A DNA stretch of 39,617 nucleotides from Jaapia argillacea MUCL 33604 (GCA_000697665.1 KL197773.1:49055-88671); one strand, 5' to 3'. Numbered from the stretch's first letter, positions 11,615 through 23,209 are shown. Made by a program: numbers and translations. Notes: a model not told the origin generated them from the letters alone.

Positions 11615-11744
11615 GATCAACATACACCAGCGAATCATGGAGTTGTCCATCATCAAAGAGGTGTTGGAGGTTGTTGAGATCAGATACAAGTCGGAGGGCA
11701 AGCATTGTTGCTTCGAAAAGATTATAGCTCGCCCTGTGGTGAAT

Positions 11745-12246
11745 ATTTGGCCACCTTGTCAGTGGCAACCGAGGGTGTAAGTTCTGTCACTCCAGTTAGG
11801 ACAATCCAACAAATGCAAGGAATGATTGTTGAAATACTCACAATACAACTAGTATCCTGAACATATGCCACAGCTCGCCCAACTGCTGAGGAGTTTTGTG
11901 AGGGGAGCACTATTGAATGAGAGGAAGCATAGAATACTTACCAGTTATATGGTAGTCTGGTTCTTATGAAATTCATTGCAGTAATCATCGAGCACAAGGC
12001 AAGCCAAGTCAGTGGCATGCACGGGAACGATCATTCACTTGACAGCCATCTGAGACACAATCGACATGAGCAAATGAATTTGACTATGGAAAGAGTTAGC
12101 ATTGGCCAAGACAGAACAATTGGAAAAATCAGATCCAAATTGACAAGATGCTTACAATCGGGAATATATGATAAATAAGCCTACATTACTATGCAGATTG
12201 TCACTCGATAGGTTGACCATTGAAGGATGACTGGTGCCCTTCAGGT
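11745..12246 (-). pseudogene. Possible decayed minus-strand gene of unknown function
   Basis: Reading the minus strand from a possible ATG near 12225, an exon is followed by a 75-nt intron with a CTAAC branch point (donor GTAAGC near 12153) and then an exon with IVPVHATDLACLVLDDYC and NEFHKNQTTI, broken by TGA (former CGA likely) and TAA, then a GTAAGT donor near 11942. A further exon (about 11846-11910) and a 58-nt intron with CCTAAC follow. The 3' end overlaps the antisense of the hAT-1 remnant. Not recognised; the splice-site series and non-random protein text are the only support. Confidence 0.35.
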
Positions 12247-12286
12247 GCAGCGAATGTGGGGGAAACAGGTTGGGTGTGCAAGGAGC

Positions 12287-12294
12287 TTATATAG
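12287..12294 (-). promoter_or_regulatory. TATA-like box for the minus-strand gene
   Basis: CTATATAA read on the minus strand, about 60 nt upstream of the possible start near 12225. Position fits a core promoter; no other support. Confidence 0.25.
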
Positions 12295-12446
12295 TTCAAA
12301 CTGTGCGCACAGACCACAATGCACAGACCATAGCACATGGACCAAGACATGAACTTCTCTGGTAATGCAGTGGCTTGCATGTATGCTGAAGCCTTGTTTT
12401 GAAAGTCTGTGTTCCTGTGTTCCTGCATTGTGATGTATGTACCCTA

Positions 12447-13031
12447 TGAATGATCTGTGAGCTGAACAATGTTCTGCTGTCGCCTCCCATCTTTATCCCT
12501 CATGCCATGCCATTGTGCAATGTGTATGTGGTGGGTTTGTTGGTAAGTCATTTCTAGTTGTCTCTTGCAGAGAGTAGGTGTGATTGAAAGACAGCCAGCT
12601 GTCTTGCAGCATCTGGATGCAATCCCCAACCAGCAATCTGGCTGGATATTGTCCCCAGATGTCTTTTGTCAGTCGGACTTACACAACTGAGTCTTTTTTT
12701 GTAATTGTAGGTATTTCCCAGCTGCTCAGTTTTGTCCTGAATGCGGCAGTGCCTTACACCACTGGCGATACCATTTGCAATTAGCGACAAATTTCATTGT
12801 TGAATGCCACTGTGGCGAGCAAGACCACCTGCTCTTTGGTAAGCCTCGTAACCGATATCATCGATGGGTAATCTGATCTCCACATCTCTAGAATTCCATG
12901 GCAGGTTTCCGCAGGGAGGGATCACACGAATGAGTGGAGCAACCACTCATTTCAGACTGTTCACCACATTTGCCAATGCACTACAACTCCCCAGACATTG
13001 AAGTATCAGTGATGTTGAGTTCCAGGGCAAC
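12447..13031 (+). pseudogene. Decayed gene with zinc-ribbon-like CPECG / CHCG pair
   Basis: Exon about 12447-12542 (MICELNNVLLSPP...), a second exon ending at 12660, intron 12661-12710 (50 nt, GT..AG), then 12711-12837 joining in phase to give YCPQM-YFPAAQFCPECGS, and about 20 residues later VECHCGEQDH. A 53-nt intron (12838-12890) leads to an exon with GRFPQGGITRMSG and HFRLFTTFANALQLPRH, then a TGA near 12999. CPxCG and CxCG pairs are the hallmark of small zinc ribbons, so metal binding is likely; the function is not recognised. The link between the first two exons is unclear (the apparent intron is only about 28-36 nt). Traces may continue to about 13330. It sits between two hAT remnants and could be host, or cargo of either. 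Confidence 0.4.
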
Positions 13032-13366
13032 GGTATGTATCTGATCTCGCTTTTCTAGGGTCTGAACCACTAATCTGATTGTTTGAAACCCCCTTGTGTT
13101 GTCCTGATGAGGTCTGTATCCCCGTTCATACTGAACGATTGGCTGCAACCTTGCAGCCTATGTTTTCGTCACAATGCTCACCGTGCATGCCGGTTGCAAA
13201 ATTTGCAGTGGCTCCTCTCGTTTGTCTCACCATATCTAGGTTTTTTATTCAAATTGCTAGTGTTCGCTCTGGATGCTGCAATACAGCTGCGATGTGGAGC
13301 TGTCCTTAGTGAACGTCAACATTCTCATTAGCGAGACCTTAGCAAGATCAGTCACTTTTCAGTAAG

Positions 13367-13651
13367 TCATGCAGGCAATGTCTTCAATTGGTGATCTAAG
13401 ATTGATTGTGCCTGTACTGTTTTTAGGCACAGCCATCTCCACCAAATGGTTGGCTGTGACAATATGGGGTTCCGACCATTGGTAGGTTGGGAAGTGGTTC
13501 GAGTCCACACAGCGACCTGATAGCACTGGCTTTCAACTTCCAGAAGCTGTAAGCATACCTCATCATATTTACGTCTGTACTCCTCGCCTTTAATTACAGA
13601 CTCAATCTTTTCACTGTACATCACGTATCTCCCCTTCAAATCCAATGACAT
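13367..13651 (-). CDS. Small minus-strand reading frame, helical, unknown
   Basis: A 94-codon frame starting MSLDLKGRYVMYSEKIE with a charged helical run (EEYRRKYDEVCLQLLEVE) that could be a coiled coil. No splice sites or family match. It abuts the hAT-2 coding region on the opposite strand. It may be part of a broken gene or chance. Confidence 0.2.
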   Translation of the reverse strand: MSLDLKGRYVMYSEKIESVIKGEEYRRKYDEVCLQLLEVESQCYQVAVWTRTTSQPTNGRNPILSQPTIWWRWLCLKTVQAQSILDHQLKTLPA

Positions 13652-13683
13652 CTTGAGAATTCAAATGCTGCTGCCAGGCTGTT

Positions 13684-16556
13684 TCTTCTTCACCTGAACC
13701 ACCAGAGCCTGTGACCCCAACACCAACACCATCATCATTGACTGCCCTGCTCACTGCTGTTCAGCAGAAGCGAGTGCACCTCATTGCAAAATTTGAGGGG
13801 AAAACAGAAGAGGAGATCCTCAGTTCGTCTAGCTGTTATTCCTCCTGATTACATGTCACTGATATACTCTATTCAGAGCTACAGAAGGGTGCATGGTGCT
13901 CAGGTGTTTATAAACACTTCTGAGAACCCATAATCGAGTGTAAAGGTGAGAAAATAATGTACAAGTTTGTCTGCATGAAGTAAGTGCCTGATTGTCCTCC
14001 TCTCCTGTACCAAAACTCATTGTGATATAGGAACCTGAGCATCTCTGTCAACTGAGAGCGATTCAAAGATTCAACATCCAACCTTCAGGCCCATGTCTGG
14101 CACTGTGAACCTGCTGTCAATGCTCAAATGGGGGCTATGCAAGCCTTTACACAAGGCTCATCATACAGACCCACAATTCTGTTATCTCCTCATGATGTGG
14201 TGTGCCTGACAGAGTCGTCCTTTCATCATAGTTGAAGATCTGGAGTTGGTTGAGATATTCCAGATGCTCCACAGCACTGTTGATATTCCCAGTCCCAGTA
14301 CAATCTCCCACGATATCAAGGAGATGTTTAGGTTGTCGAAGGACTATGTTGCTCAGGTTCTGCAGGTGAGTTTGTACAACTCTGCCTGTTGTACCTTTCT
14401 AATATCTCCCAATTGTCCAGGCACACTTGGGCTGGCTGCACCTTGCAGTTGATGGATGGACACCACCAAATGTTGTCTCATTCCTCAGTGTCGTTGTGCA
14501 TTTACTCTGCAACGGGGTGATGCAATGTTTCGTACTCAATTTTATCAAGTGAGTCACCACCCCACTCTGACACCTCTATACTAAGTTTCTGTCAGGATGA
14601 CGAAGTCACATACAGGGGTCTACCTTGGAGAGAAGCTGGTGGAATGCTTGAAAGAGTTCAGAATTCAGGATAAGGTTGATATTTATCCTTGAACTTGAAG
14701 TTTTGAATTTGCTTACCCATGTTGATAGATCCTCAGACTCGTCTGTGGCAACACCTCCAACAATCAGCCCATAATTGTAACTCTAGGTGAACAGCTTCCA
14801 AAGTTCTCTGGCACACCATCTCAAATTCGATGTTTCGCCCACATATTGAATTTGATTGTCAAGATCAGTCTGTATTCCTTCAACAGCCTTATAGCACCAA
14901 CCAATCTTTTCTTTGAACTAGGCTATCCTCTTGCCTTTTGCTCAGACCTGTAAGGCCTCAAAGGATCAAGATGCAGCTGACCCCTTTGAACGTGAACTCA
15001 CTGACTTGGATGAAGACGAGACTGAAGACAATGTTGCTGGGAGAATGGATGACGATGAAGATTGTGAGGTTAGTGATGACGCAGTACTGCAGGGGCTGGA
15101 TGACAAGATCAAGCTCAATGAGTTTTCACTTGAAGAGCTCACCCCACCTCAAATTAATGTTGGTCGCCTCTCGATTCACAAGGTCTTGGCTCCTCCTATC
15201 ATCATACTTTGTTCCCAACTAACTCAGTCATTTTGCTAGATCACCAACCTAAGCAAGAAAGTTTTCCACTCTCCTACAATTCATGAACACCTTCTCGAGC
15301 TTTGTTGAGCCCACGGACTTCCCAAACAAGTGCTTTTGCACCTGGTCACAACATGTTGGAACACTGTTGCTGAGATGCTCAGCCGAGCTCTTCCCATAGA
15401 GGATGTCATCGACCAGCTGTGTGATTTTACCAAGTTCAACAAGAGAGATGGTGTGCGGCTTCGTCGTTTCATCCCTGAGGATAAGGAGTGGCACCTTCTT
15501 GGTGATCTCTACCCTCTTCTTGAAGTGAGTCCTCTGTTTGTGTACACCCCCTCTCACCATACTGATGCTTTTCGTAGCTATTTTTGATTGCCACGAAGAA
15601 GATTTCCAAGTCACACACACCACTCATACATCAAGTAATTCCATGGATAGATAGTCTCTCCATTGCCCTCGATGATTGGGCTCATGATGAACACTACCCT
15701 CCTGTTGTTCGTATGGCTGCAATCCAGGGATTAACAGTCATGAACAAGTACTATAGATTGACTGACAACTCGGTCATGTATTGCATTGCTATGGGTGAGT
15801 GACCATCTGCTATCACCTACTGTATACCACTACTCATGGCTTCTGGTATCCCATTATAGTCCTTCACCCCACCCATAAACTCAGCTATTTTTGCAAATGA
15901 AAATGGCCTGAGTTGTGGATTGACACTGCTGTCAGTCTTGTTTGTGATGAATGGGAGTTGAACTACAAGCCAAAGCAACCCACCCCCTCATCATCTGTCA
16001 CTGCTGAGGTGAGCTTGCTGCTTTATTTCTCAGTTCACTTTCTAACTCTGTTATAGAACTCTAACAGTCACAAGTACTTCAGTGATATTGAACTTAGCGT
16101 GGCCAATGCCATGCACAATTTATTGACGGAATACCTCGCATCCCTGAACTCACCTCTTGTCACTGAACCCATTGCCTTCTGGGTCAGCCAGATACCAGAG
16201 AAGAACCCCCTTGCTGCCATGGTGTTGGACTTCCTAACTGCACCTGGTAAGTAACCTGTACTGTGGTCCATAGTGGTTGAATTGTGATGCCCAACAATGT
16301 TTTAGCTGCTTCTACTGATGTCGAGCATGCCTGCTTGAGTGGTGGTCAGCAGGTCTCAAAGCTTCGGCATTCCCTCGCTGATGAGACCATCTGTGCTGCT
16401 ACTGTTCTTGGTTCATGGTCTGATAACAGTCTTGTCCCACAGTCTGATTTGATAGATAATAGACAAAAGAAGACTAAGGGCAAACATCAAGCCCAAGGAG
16501 TAGAAGTTGTAGTCGTCGATAGTGATTATGTCCCTATGACAAGTGGACCAGAGTAG
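13684..16556 (+). pseudogene. Nearly full-length hAT-family transposase, decayed (hAT-2)
   Basis: Ordered domains: Ser/Pro N-terminus with LTALLTAVQQKRVHLIAKF; a BED-like zinc finger region (YKFVCMK, intron, DSTSNLQAHVWHC, about 13960-14110); VEDLELVEIFQML (about 14230); the first catalytic Asp in LHLAVDGWTPP (about 14440); CFAHILNLIVK (about 14835); an acidic insertion (DLDEDETEDN); TCWNTVAEML (about 15350); MNKYYRLTDNSVMYCIAM and LHPTHKLSYF (about 15740-15890); FWVSQIPEKNPLAAMVLDFL (about 16175); and the dimerisation signature ASTDVEHACLSGG (about 16313), ending in a basic tail with stop near 16554. Introns at each junction are GT..AG. Breaks at likely former CGA codons: TGA 13921, 14053, 14207 and 15306, plus TGA about 15898. 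It belongs to a different hAT lineage from hAT-1 (VSKLRHSLADE versus LLLSH at the C-terminus). Confidence 0.85.
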
Positions 16557-17112
16557 CAAGTGTTTCAATATGATATTTTCATCCTATGGATACAGGTACC
16601 TGTATGCAGATAAGTGAGAGCTTGAGAGCTATACCTACATCTGCTAGGTACGGATATTGTGGGTACGGATCCACCAGGACATCTGAACCTATGGGTTTCT
16701 CATGGATGTTACCTACAGATGTAATAGGTTTACCGGAATCCATGCTGGGCCTTACCTTTCAGTGACGAGTGGAAAGATCTTTCCGATGATGTGTATGACA
16801 GTGATGACTCAGGCCCTCTGGAGCTGGAGGCTGTTGATTGGACTACCTGGGCTAACAACCCAGCAACTGTTTAGAAATTGTGAGCCCCTCATGAGGGTAT
16901 ACATAGTCTGGTACCTTGTAATGTAGAGTAGTTCTTGGGTTTGCTTGCCCTTGTAATTATCTACCTTATGTTCACTGTACCTGTGAAAACCCATGGGTTT
17001 ACCCTTGTACTTGCAGACCTGCTTTTGACCCATACCCGCATGTATGGGTTGGGGTAGGTCATGGGTAAGGGTAGGGGTACAAGTCTTGATATCTGGGGGT
17101 ATACCCATGCAA
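16557..17112 (+). mobile_element. Probable 3' terminal region of hAT-2
   Basis: No gene. Contains GGTACC-centred palindromes (TACAGGTACCTGTA near 16595), GGGTACGGATCC, and repeated GGGTAAGGG / GGGGTAC / ACCCATG stretches at 16985-17110. Such GGGTAC-rich subterminal repeats and an end of the form ...CCCATGCAACACCCTA (reverse complement begins TAGGG) are familiar for fungal hATs. Just beyond, the sequence matches the interior of the downstream LTR, which places the element edge near 17108-17118. No left inverted repeat was found by eye. Confidence 0.5.
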
Positions 17113-17226
17113 CACCCTACCTGCCTGTAGTTGCTAATAATCCCCATCTTGTTCACTTTGTCAATACAAGTCTTTACTTATATTCCTACAAAGTCTGACT
17201 TGGTCTCTATCTGATTTTATCTCTCT
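17113..17226 (+). repeat. LTR fragment, same family as the LTR at 17227-17914
   Basis: CCCCATCTTGTTCACTTTGT and its surroundings repeat the interior of the next LTR (17707-17750). The fragment begins abruptly at the hAT-2 edge and stops where the next LTR starts, so an older LTR was invaded on both sides. Confidence 0.55.
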
Positions 17227-17914
17227 TGTTATTAAGAATCACACCTCGCTACGCCTATTTTCATTTTTCTTGTTATTCAACACTCCTCATGGATATCTGA
17301 TCCTTCCCTATATGGATCATCAAGCACTATAACCATATTCCTCCTGAACACAAGGGATGGGTACATATCCCTTCAACATCCCTCCGATACATCCTCGCTC
17401 CTGCACATCCAACCTCTAGTGCATCATCCTTTGATTAGCACTCAACCTCCGTCACCCTGAACCTCCAATACACTAATACTCCACCTTCCTGTATGACCCG
17501 GACCACAGACTATGAACCCCTATAACCCTGACTCATCCATCAGACCATCAACTGTGGACTACAGACTATGGACCCCTAACTACAGACTCCTGTCTTTCTA
17601 ACTCACTTTGACTCATGCTTACTACTGTCTTACTACTGTCTTACTCATCGCTACTACGGACTACAGACTGTGCTTCATCTTAGTATATATACTTCCCTGT
17701 ATTCACTAGTATTCCCCATCTTGTTCACTTTGTCAATATAGATTGTTATCTCTATTCACATCATCTCAACTTGATCCTTGTCTGATCATCTGTCTGGAAA
17801 CCTCTGATAGTCTCCCATCCTCTCATCGTTCTACTCTGTGGCTGTAGCCTAGGTATCATCAGAGAAGTATCAAAGTCTTTCATCGTATACTTCATTGAAG
17901 TAACAATCTTAACA
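17227..17914 (+). repeat. Gypsy-A LTR (5')
   Basis: Begins TGTTATTAAG and ends ATCTTAACA, matching (with TG..CA termini and inverted TGTTAAG/CTTAACA) the solo LTR at 24554-25197. Contains runs of ACTACGGACTACAGACT-like repeats and TATATATAC near 17681. The last ~70 bp are duplicated about 108 bp downstream (17953-18024). It precedes a gag frame on the same strand, so it is the 5' LTR. Confidence 0.75.
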
Positions 17915-18469
17915 CTTGTCATCCTCATACCACCTCACTCTACGTTGCAACCTAAGTACCATCAGAGAAGTATAAGCTTTGACCTTCAATACTTTGTTGA
18001 AGTAACAACTTTAACACTTGAACAAGATCTCCCTTCTACTTACCTTGCAACTTACTCTCACCTAGTTATCCAACAAAGGTTATAGAAAAGTTATACAATC
18101 ACCACCATTCTCACCACAATTCATCCTACCTTTGCTGATCTTCTCATCATCATCATCAACTTCATTGTTGATCTACTGTTTTGGACTACCATCCAAAAAA
18201 TTGGACTATCCTTGGTTACCAACAACATATTCATCCTCCTCTTCATCCATTTCATCAACCTCAGTATTGCCATCTACTTTTGTGTCACCCTTAGCAAAAT
18301 AGTACAACGATTGGAGGAAGAATATGTCACTCAGAACCAATAAAGTGGTTATCTTTCAAGATAACCTCTTCATGTCACTATGGAATGTCTACCCCTATCC
18401 AGTAGATTCCTCACTCTTCTGATCAGTGGACACTTCCTGCCCTTAGCCAAGTTTTAGAAGATCTAAATC

Positions 18470-19711
18470 AGCACAGAGACAATCTCACCTACAACCATAT
18501 CTATGACACTCTGTGCCTACAAGGCAAACCAATCACAGTCTGGACAGGAGAAAATAACCCAGGATACCATTTTCTTTCTATCGACAAATATCCACCTCAT
18601 AAGAATCTACCAACATTATAGAACTATCTCTAATGACTAGTAAAACCTGGTCCATCTATCCCACGAGTTGCTAAAGAGAAAGCAAGGAGAGGAATTAGTG
18701 AAGCTTCAAGGTCACAACAAAGCACACCAACTCCTCTTTCCTTAGAGGTTCCATGAGCAGCCACTCCTTTAGCAGCATTCAGAGTATACACACCCATCGT
18801 AGCCACACCAGAACAAACATTTGAAGGACCATCTTCCATATTCAACCCACAAATCCAGGAACCAATGCCACAATACCCAACTGGAGTACCTATTGCCTCA
18901 TCTATTCCCCAATGCTTCAGGTCATATTGTCCCCCACCTGCTAGATCTCCATCTCCTGATCCACCAAGAGGATCACCTTCACCCAATCCAGATAACCACC
19001 CAGAAGATTCAGATGACAATATGGTAGGAGACCCAAAAGGACCACAATTGGCTCCTCCTATGCCATTCATAGAAGATAGGAAGAAAACTGCAAATTTCAT
19101 ATCAGAAACCAAACTCTTCATCACCACTAAACTGAAAGAATTTCCCACTGAATTTTCCAAAATCGCATTCTTCTTATCCTACATGACCACCAAAGCAGCA
19201 TTGGATGTTAAAGAATTTTACAAACTGTGGAGAAAGACTTTGCAGAGATTGATAAGGACGATCCACTTGCACACAAATCCAGAACCTCAAACAAGGAAGG
19301 TTCTTGGTCAATTCCTTTACCACTACCTTCAATGAACTGGCAAGGCATACTGGATTTAATGATATAGGGCTTATGAAAGCCTATAAAAGAGGACTCAGAT
19401 TGGATATCCTCAAACAGATCATTAAACTACCAACCCCAACAGAGAACCTGGCATCTCTCCAGGACTTAGCTGCTAAATTTGAGTTGTTAGAAGAAGAAGC
19501 AGTAGAAGAGAAAACTTGACACAAAGGCACAGGGAAAGTTGGACCAATTTATCCCTCAGCCTTCCAAACCAATTGGTGTGCTCCATCCACAAACTATAGT
19601 CAAGGAGTCTCTATAGATGTCAATACTGCCAGAACTGGACCAAAGAAGCGATTCAAGAAACTCACCCCTGAAGAACATCTTGAACTTCAAAAGAAAGGAG
19701 CATGTTTCAGG
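18470..19711 (+). pseudogene. gag: Gypsy-A Gag, truncated inside the zinc knuckle
   Basis: Structural capsid polyprotein of an LTR retrotransposon. Frame pieces: YNHIYDTLCLQGKPITVWTG (about 18490), a Pro/Ser-rich linker (SPSPDPPRGSPSPNPDNHP, about 18945), the capsid core (FIEDRKKTANFISETKLF, then FYKLWRKTLQRL) and, after a -1 frameshift near 19305, NELARHTGFNDIGLMKAYKR with GLRLDILKQI, the end of the retrotransposon Gag domain. Then KKLTPEEHLELQKKGACFR, the usual lead-in to a CCHC knuckle, but sequence identity to Gag ends at about 19711 and no protease or pol follows. Other breaks: stops near 18620 and TGA 18754-18756 (former CGA likely). Confidence 0.75.
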
Positions 19712-20190
19712 CTGTTCAGCCATTTTCCCCCTTATTAACCCACCAACCAATGGTACGAAAGACCAATGTTTACAAGTGAACTGACAGCAGCCGACAGGGG
19801 TTAATAATGCATCAGCTGATACCATTGGCATCAGATTGGCTGCTCACACTGAAACTGGTTTGCATCACAGCAGCTGACAGCTAGAAATTGGTGCTGCTAA
19901 AGTAAGAGTCCCTACAATCAATGTAATGGCTACTACAAAAACACCCAATACCAAGCAGATGGCCAGTTGGGCAGGCCCTGGTTGATAATGCAATGGCTGC
20001 CCATGGAAGATTTTGAACCTGACAGCTGCATAGGCTGATACTGAATTTATTCTGATTTTTCTCAAAATTTCCTCCATTTTCCTAGGCCTGTATTGATGGT
20101 TTAGGATGGTCATGTGATCTAACAACCACTCCCAACCACCCTCCCTACTCTAGTGGAATTTATTCTGATTTTTCCTAATTTTCCCCACTG
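19712..20190. other. Non-coding junction sequence with two minisatellite units
   Basis: No gene seen. At 20040-20180 there are two units of a roughly 110-bp repeat (GAATTTATTCTGATTTTTC ... GGTCATGTGAT), related to the array at 33950-34800. The short frames on either strand look like chance. Confidence 0.45.
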
Positions 20191-20595
20191 AAATCAATGT
20201 TCATAAATTCCTATGCTTCTCTAGGATGAACCCACCAGCTCCAGCTCTTTATGATTCCTGAGGAACAAGGAAAGAATCATTCATTGCAAGATTGAGCTGC
20301 TTGCAACCACCTTACTTTGTCAACTGTTCTCACAGACTTTGTCTCACAGTTTCAGTTGAATTGATCATGAGACCATTCATTATTATTGCTAATGTCAGGG
20401 TGCTTGTTCCCACACTCAGTTGGGATTATTAATTTTTGCTGTGTGTCATTTTGCTTTCAATTTTTTGTACATGTCACATTTGTCACACCTTGAGTGGTTT
20501 TCATTGTATGACATGGTTCATTGTTGTCTCTCATTCTGAGCACTATCTTCCAATTTTCTTTGAGTACATGGCTCACCCTTTTTACAATTCCCCAG
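20191..20595. repeat. Dispersed repeat A, copy 1
   Basis: Starts AAATCAATGTTCATAAATTCC, contains GGAACAAGGAAAGAATCATT, CAAGATTGAG and TTCCCACACTCAGTTGG. It matches 24405-24553 plus 25203-25400 in order, and its first ~40 bp match 39442-39476. Almost no CpG. No coding potential; family unknown. Confidence 0.6.
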
Positions 20596-20725
20596 GAACA
20601 AGGAAAGAATTGTTTACTGTAAGATTGAGACACTCACAACTACCCTACTGCCTCAAATATTCTCACAGACTTTATCTGGCAGTTTCACTTACATTGACTG
20701 TGAAAGTGTTCTTCTGTATTGCACT
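20579..20725. repeat. Dispersed repeat A, partial copy 2
   Basis: CCAGGAACAAGGAAAGAATT ... ACAGACTTTATCTGGCAGTTTC repeats the core of copy 1 directly behind it, so the unit was partly tandemly duplicated. Confidence 0.55.
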
Positions 20726-21089
20726 CTTCCTATTTTTTCTAAAAGTTTAGAATAAACCTAGTATTGGCCAGGAAATGTACCTAAAGAAGTAGCAGGGCTT
20801 AATTTGGAGGTTCAAGGCATTGTGGTGAACAAAAAGGAATTGATCTATTTGTTTTCTTGTTTGTTTGTTGGTTCTTTGTTTTGAACTCTTTTCTGCATCT
20901 TCACCCACCACAATACTAATCTACTACCTACCAGTTCTTGCCTGTCTCTACATCTGACTTTGGCCATACCCTCTACTTCACCCACACTCCCTCCAAACCA
21001 TGAAAGTGTTGGAATTCATGATATATTCACAATTTTATTCTTATCTAATCTAATATTCCATTTGCTTTCCTTTCTGTCTCTCTCTCCAT
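20726..21089. other. Non-coding, no recognised feature
   Basis: AT-rich, nearly CpG-free sequence with T-rich runs (TTGTTTGTTTGTTGG near 20860). No gene or clear repeat seen. Confidence 0.4.
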
Positions 21090-22200
21090 GTTGAATTTCA
21101 TAGCTGCTTGTATGTGGGTGGAGATGAGGACACCAGCAAGTAATATTGAATTTAAGGAAAGAAAATTTATCCACTATGTGGGGAATTGACAAGAAAGTGG
21201 CCAACATATATTAACAACTACTCTACAATAAAATTACAATACTTTGGCTTGCTTGCATTAAGCAGAACAAGGTTATTCATAAATGAATAACCAGTCTGTG
21301 AGTGTTGAGCCACCCACAGCTATTCTATTGCATCTCTTACAGGGTTCATCCAACAAGATGACCCACTCCACCCCATAGAGTGTGGGTGGAGATGAGGACA
21401 CCAGCAAGCAACATGGAGTTCATCTAAATAAAATTTACTCACAAGGTGTGGGGGCAGGGATAGACCCCCCAAAAAAGTTTCAAAGTTACTATAAAATGGA
21501 TGTGGTAGTTTAAGAAAAGTGTTGCTCACTGACGTTAAGCAGAACAAGGTTATTCATAATTGAAAACCCAGTCCATGAGTGTTGGGCTGCCCACAGCTAT
21601 CCTATCACATTCCTTACAGGGTTCATCCAATAAAGATGACCCACTCCACCTCACAGAGTGTGGGTGGAGGTGAGGGCACCAGTGAGCAACATAGAGTATA
21701 ACTAAAATAAATTTACTCACAAGGCATAGAGACAGGGAAAGACTTCCCAAAAAAGTTTCAAAGTTACTGTAAAATGAATGTGTTAGTATAGGAAAAGTGT
21801 TGCTTGCTGATTTTAAGCAAAACAAGGTTATTCATAAATGAATAACTAGTCTGTGAGCATTGAGCCACCCACAGCCGTCCTATTGCAACCCTTATAGGGT
21901 TCATCCAACAAAGGATGACCCACTCTACCCAACAGAGTGTGGATGGAGGCAAGGGCGCCAGTGAGCAGCACTAAATTTGACTAAAGAAAAGTTACTCACT
22001 AAGTTATCATGAAAGTTGTGGCTTGCTGACGTTAAGCAGAACAAGGTTATTTATAAATAAATAACCAGTCCATAAGCATTGAGCTGTCCATGGCCATCCT
22101 ATTGCAACCCTTACAGGGTTCATCCACAAAGGATGACCCACTCCATCCAACAGAGTGTGGATAGAGGTGAGGGCACCAGCAAGCAACAAAAATGAATAGA
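21090..22200. repeat. Tandem array, about 4.5 units of up to 284 bp, each with a hairpin
   Basis: Anchors TTAAGCAGAACAAGGTTATT at about 21257, 21537, 21815 and 22031 give periods of about 281, 279 and 216 bp (a deletion in the last). Each unit also carries GGGTTCATCCAA, GATGACCCACTC, GAGTGTGGGTGGAG and AGTTTCAAAGTTAC. In units 1, 3 and 4 the palindrome GGTTATTCATAAATGAATAA(CC) can fold into a 10-bp stem. The first, partial unit begins near 21110. Minus-strand frames across it are repeats of each other and not credible genes. Confidence 0.75.
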
Positions 22201-22439
22201 AGTTTGCACAAGAAACAAACTTACTGATGGCACATGATGTGAGAGATATAAATGGCCCTCATGGATATTCTGCTAGCCTAGGTTACACCTTAACTTTAGA
22301 CCCAAAGCCTGTGCCTGAACCTAATAAAGTAGTGCACCCAGTGACCCCAGGCCTGACACTGAAACCACTTCTCAGCCAGCCATCCATGAGGGGTTGGTTG
22401 TGGAAATGACAGAAAAGAGCACACATTGAAACTGCTCAA
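22201..22439. other. Spacer with a short unassigned frame
   Basis: A 60-codon frame (22227-22409, DINGPHGYSASLGYTLTLD) exists, but nothing supports it. Otherwise featureless. Confidence 0.25.
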
Positions 22440-23110
22440 CCAACTTTCCCACATTTTAAACTCTGACATTTTCAATACCTGAACTATTTCTGCAATATCT
22501 CTACCATTGTGAGAGTGTTTGGAAATCCCTTACTAGCACCATTTTCTAGTAATTCATCTGCTTATTTTGACTCCCAGGTCAAGTGATTCTGTTCAATACT
22601 CATGGAGTTAGCAATGGCTTTGTGCTTTCACTGAGTTTTGTCAAGATTTTCACCATTTCTATGATGCTTCCACTGTTATGAGGGCACTTGGAATCATTTA
22701 TGGGCGCCATTTTACAGTGCATAATGCACCCATTTTGACTCCTGGGCTTAGGGACTCTGTTCACTATTGACTGAGTTATCAACAATTTTGTAGTTCCTTC
22801 AATTTCTCAACTATTTCTACAATGTCTCCATCACTGCAAGGGCACTTGCAAATCATTTATGTGCACCATTTTCTAGTGCCTAATGTGTTTATTTTGATCA
22901 TTGGGTTGAGTGATTCCATTCACTATTGACTGAGTTATTAATGTATTTATGGTTTGGTGTAATTGGGTTTCATTGATTGCTTTGCATCTTTCCCAACATT
23001 TCTCCTATCCTCATGTTGCTCTGAGATTATTGATAGCCATTGCTCACATGTGCTCTCTATCCTCATTCTGACTCCTGAATTCTGTCTTTGATCACTGGTG
23101 AGTCTACTCA
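22440..23110. repeat. Tandem array of about 165-bp units, four copies
   Basis: CACCATTTTCTAGT-type anchors at about 22538, 22706 and 22865 and GACTCC(C/T)(A/G)GG anchors give a period of about 165 bp; a fourth, diverged copy follows at about 22980-23110. Nearly CpG-free. No coding potential. Confidence 0.65.
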
Positions 23111-23209
23111 CTTTCTTTTCTCCCCAACAACATTTCTACCATTTTGAGGCTGCACCTGAATTGTTCGTTGGCATCAAATGCAGAGAGGGAGGATAGTGTA
23201 TATGAAGAG

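Noticed and set aside
18630-19160. 176-codon minus-strand frame
   Set aside because: It is the antisense of the Gypsy-A gag linker, whose plus-strand reading matches a Gag and continues on both sides.
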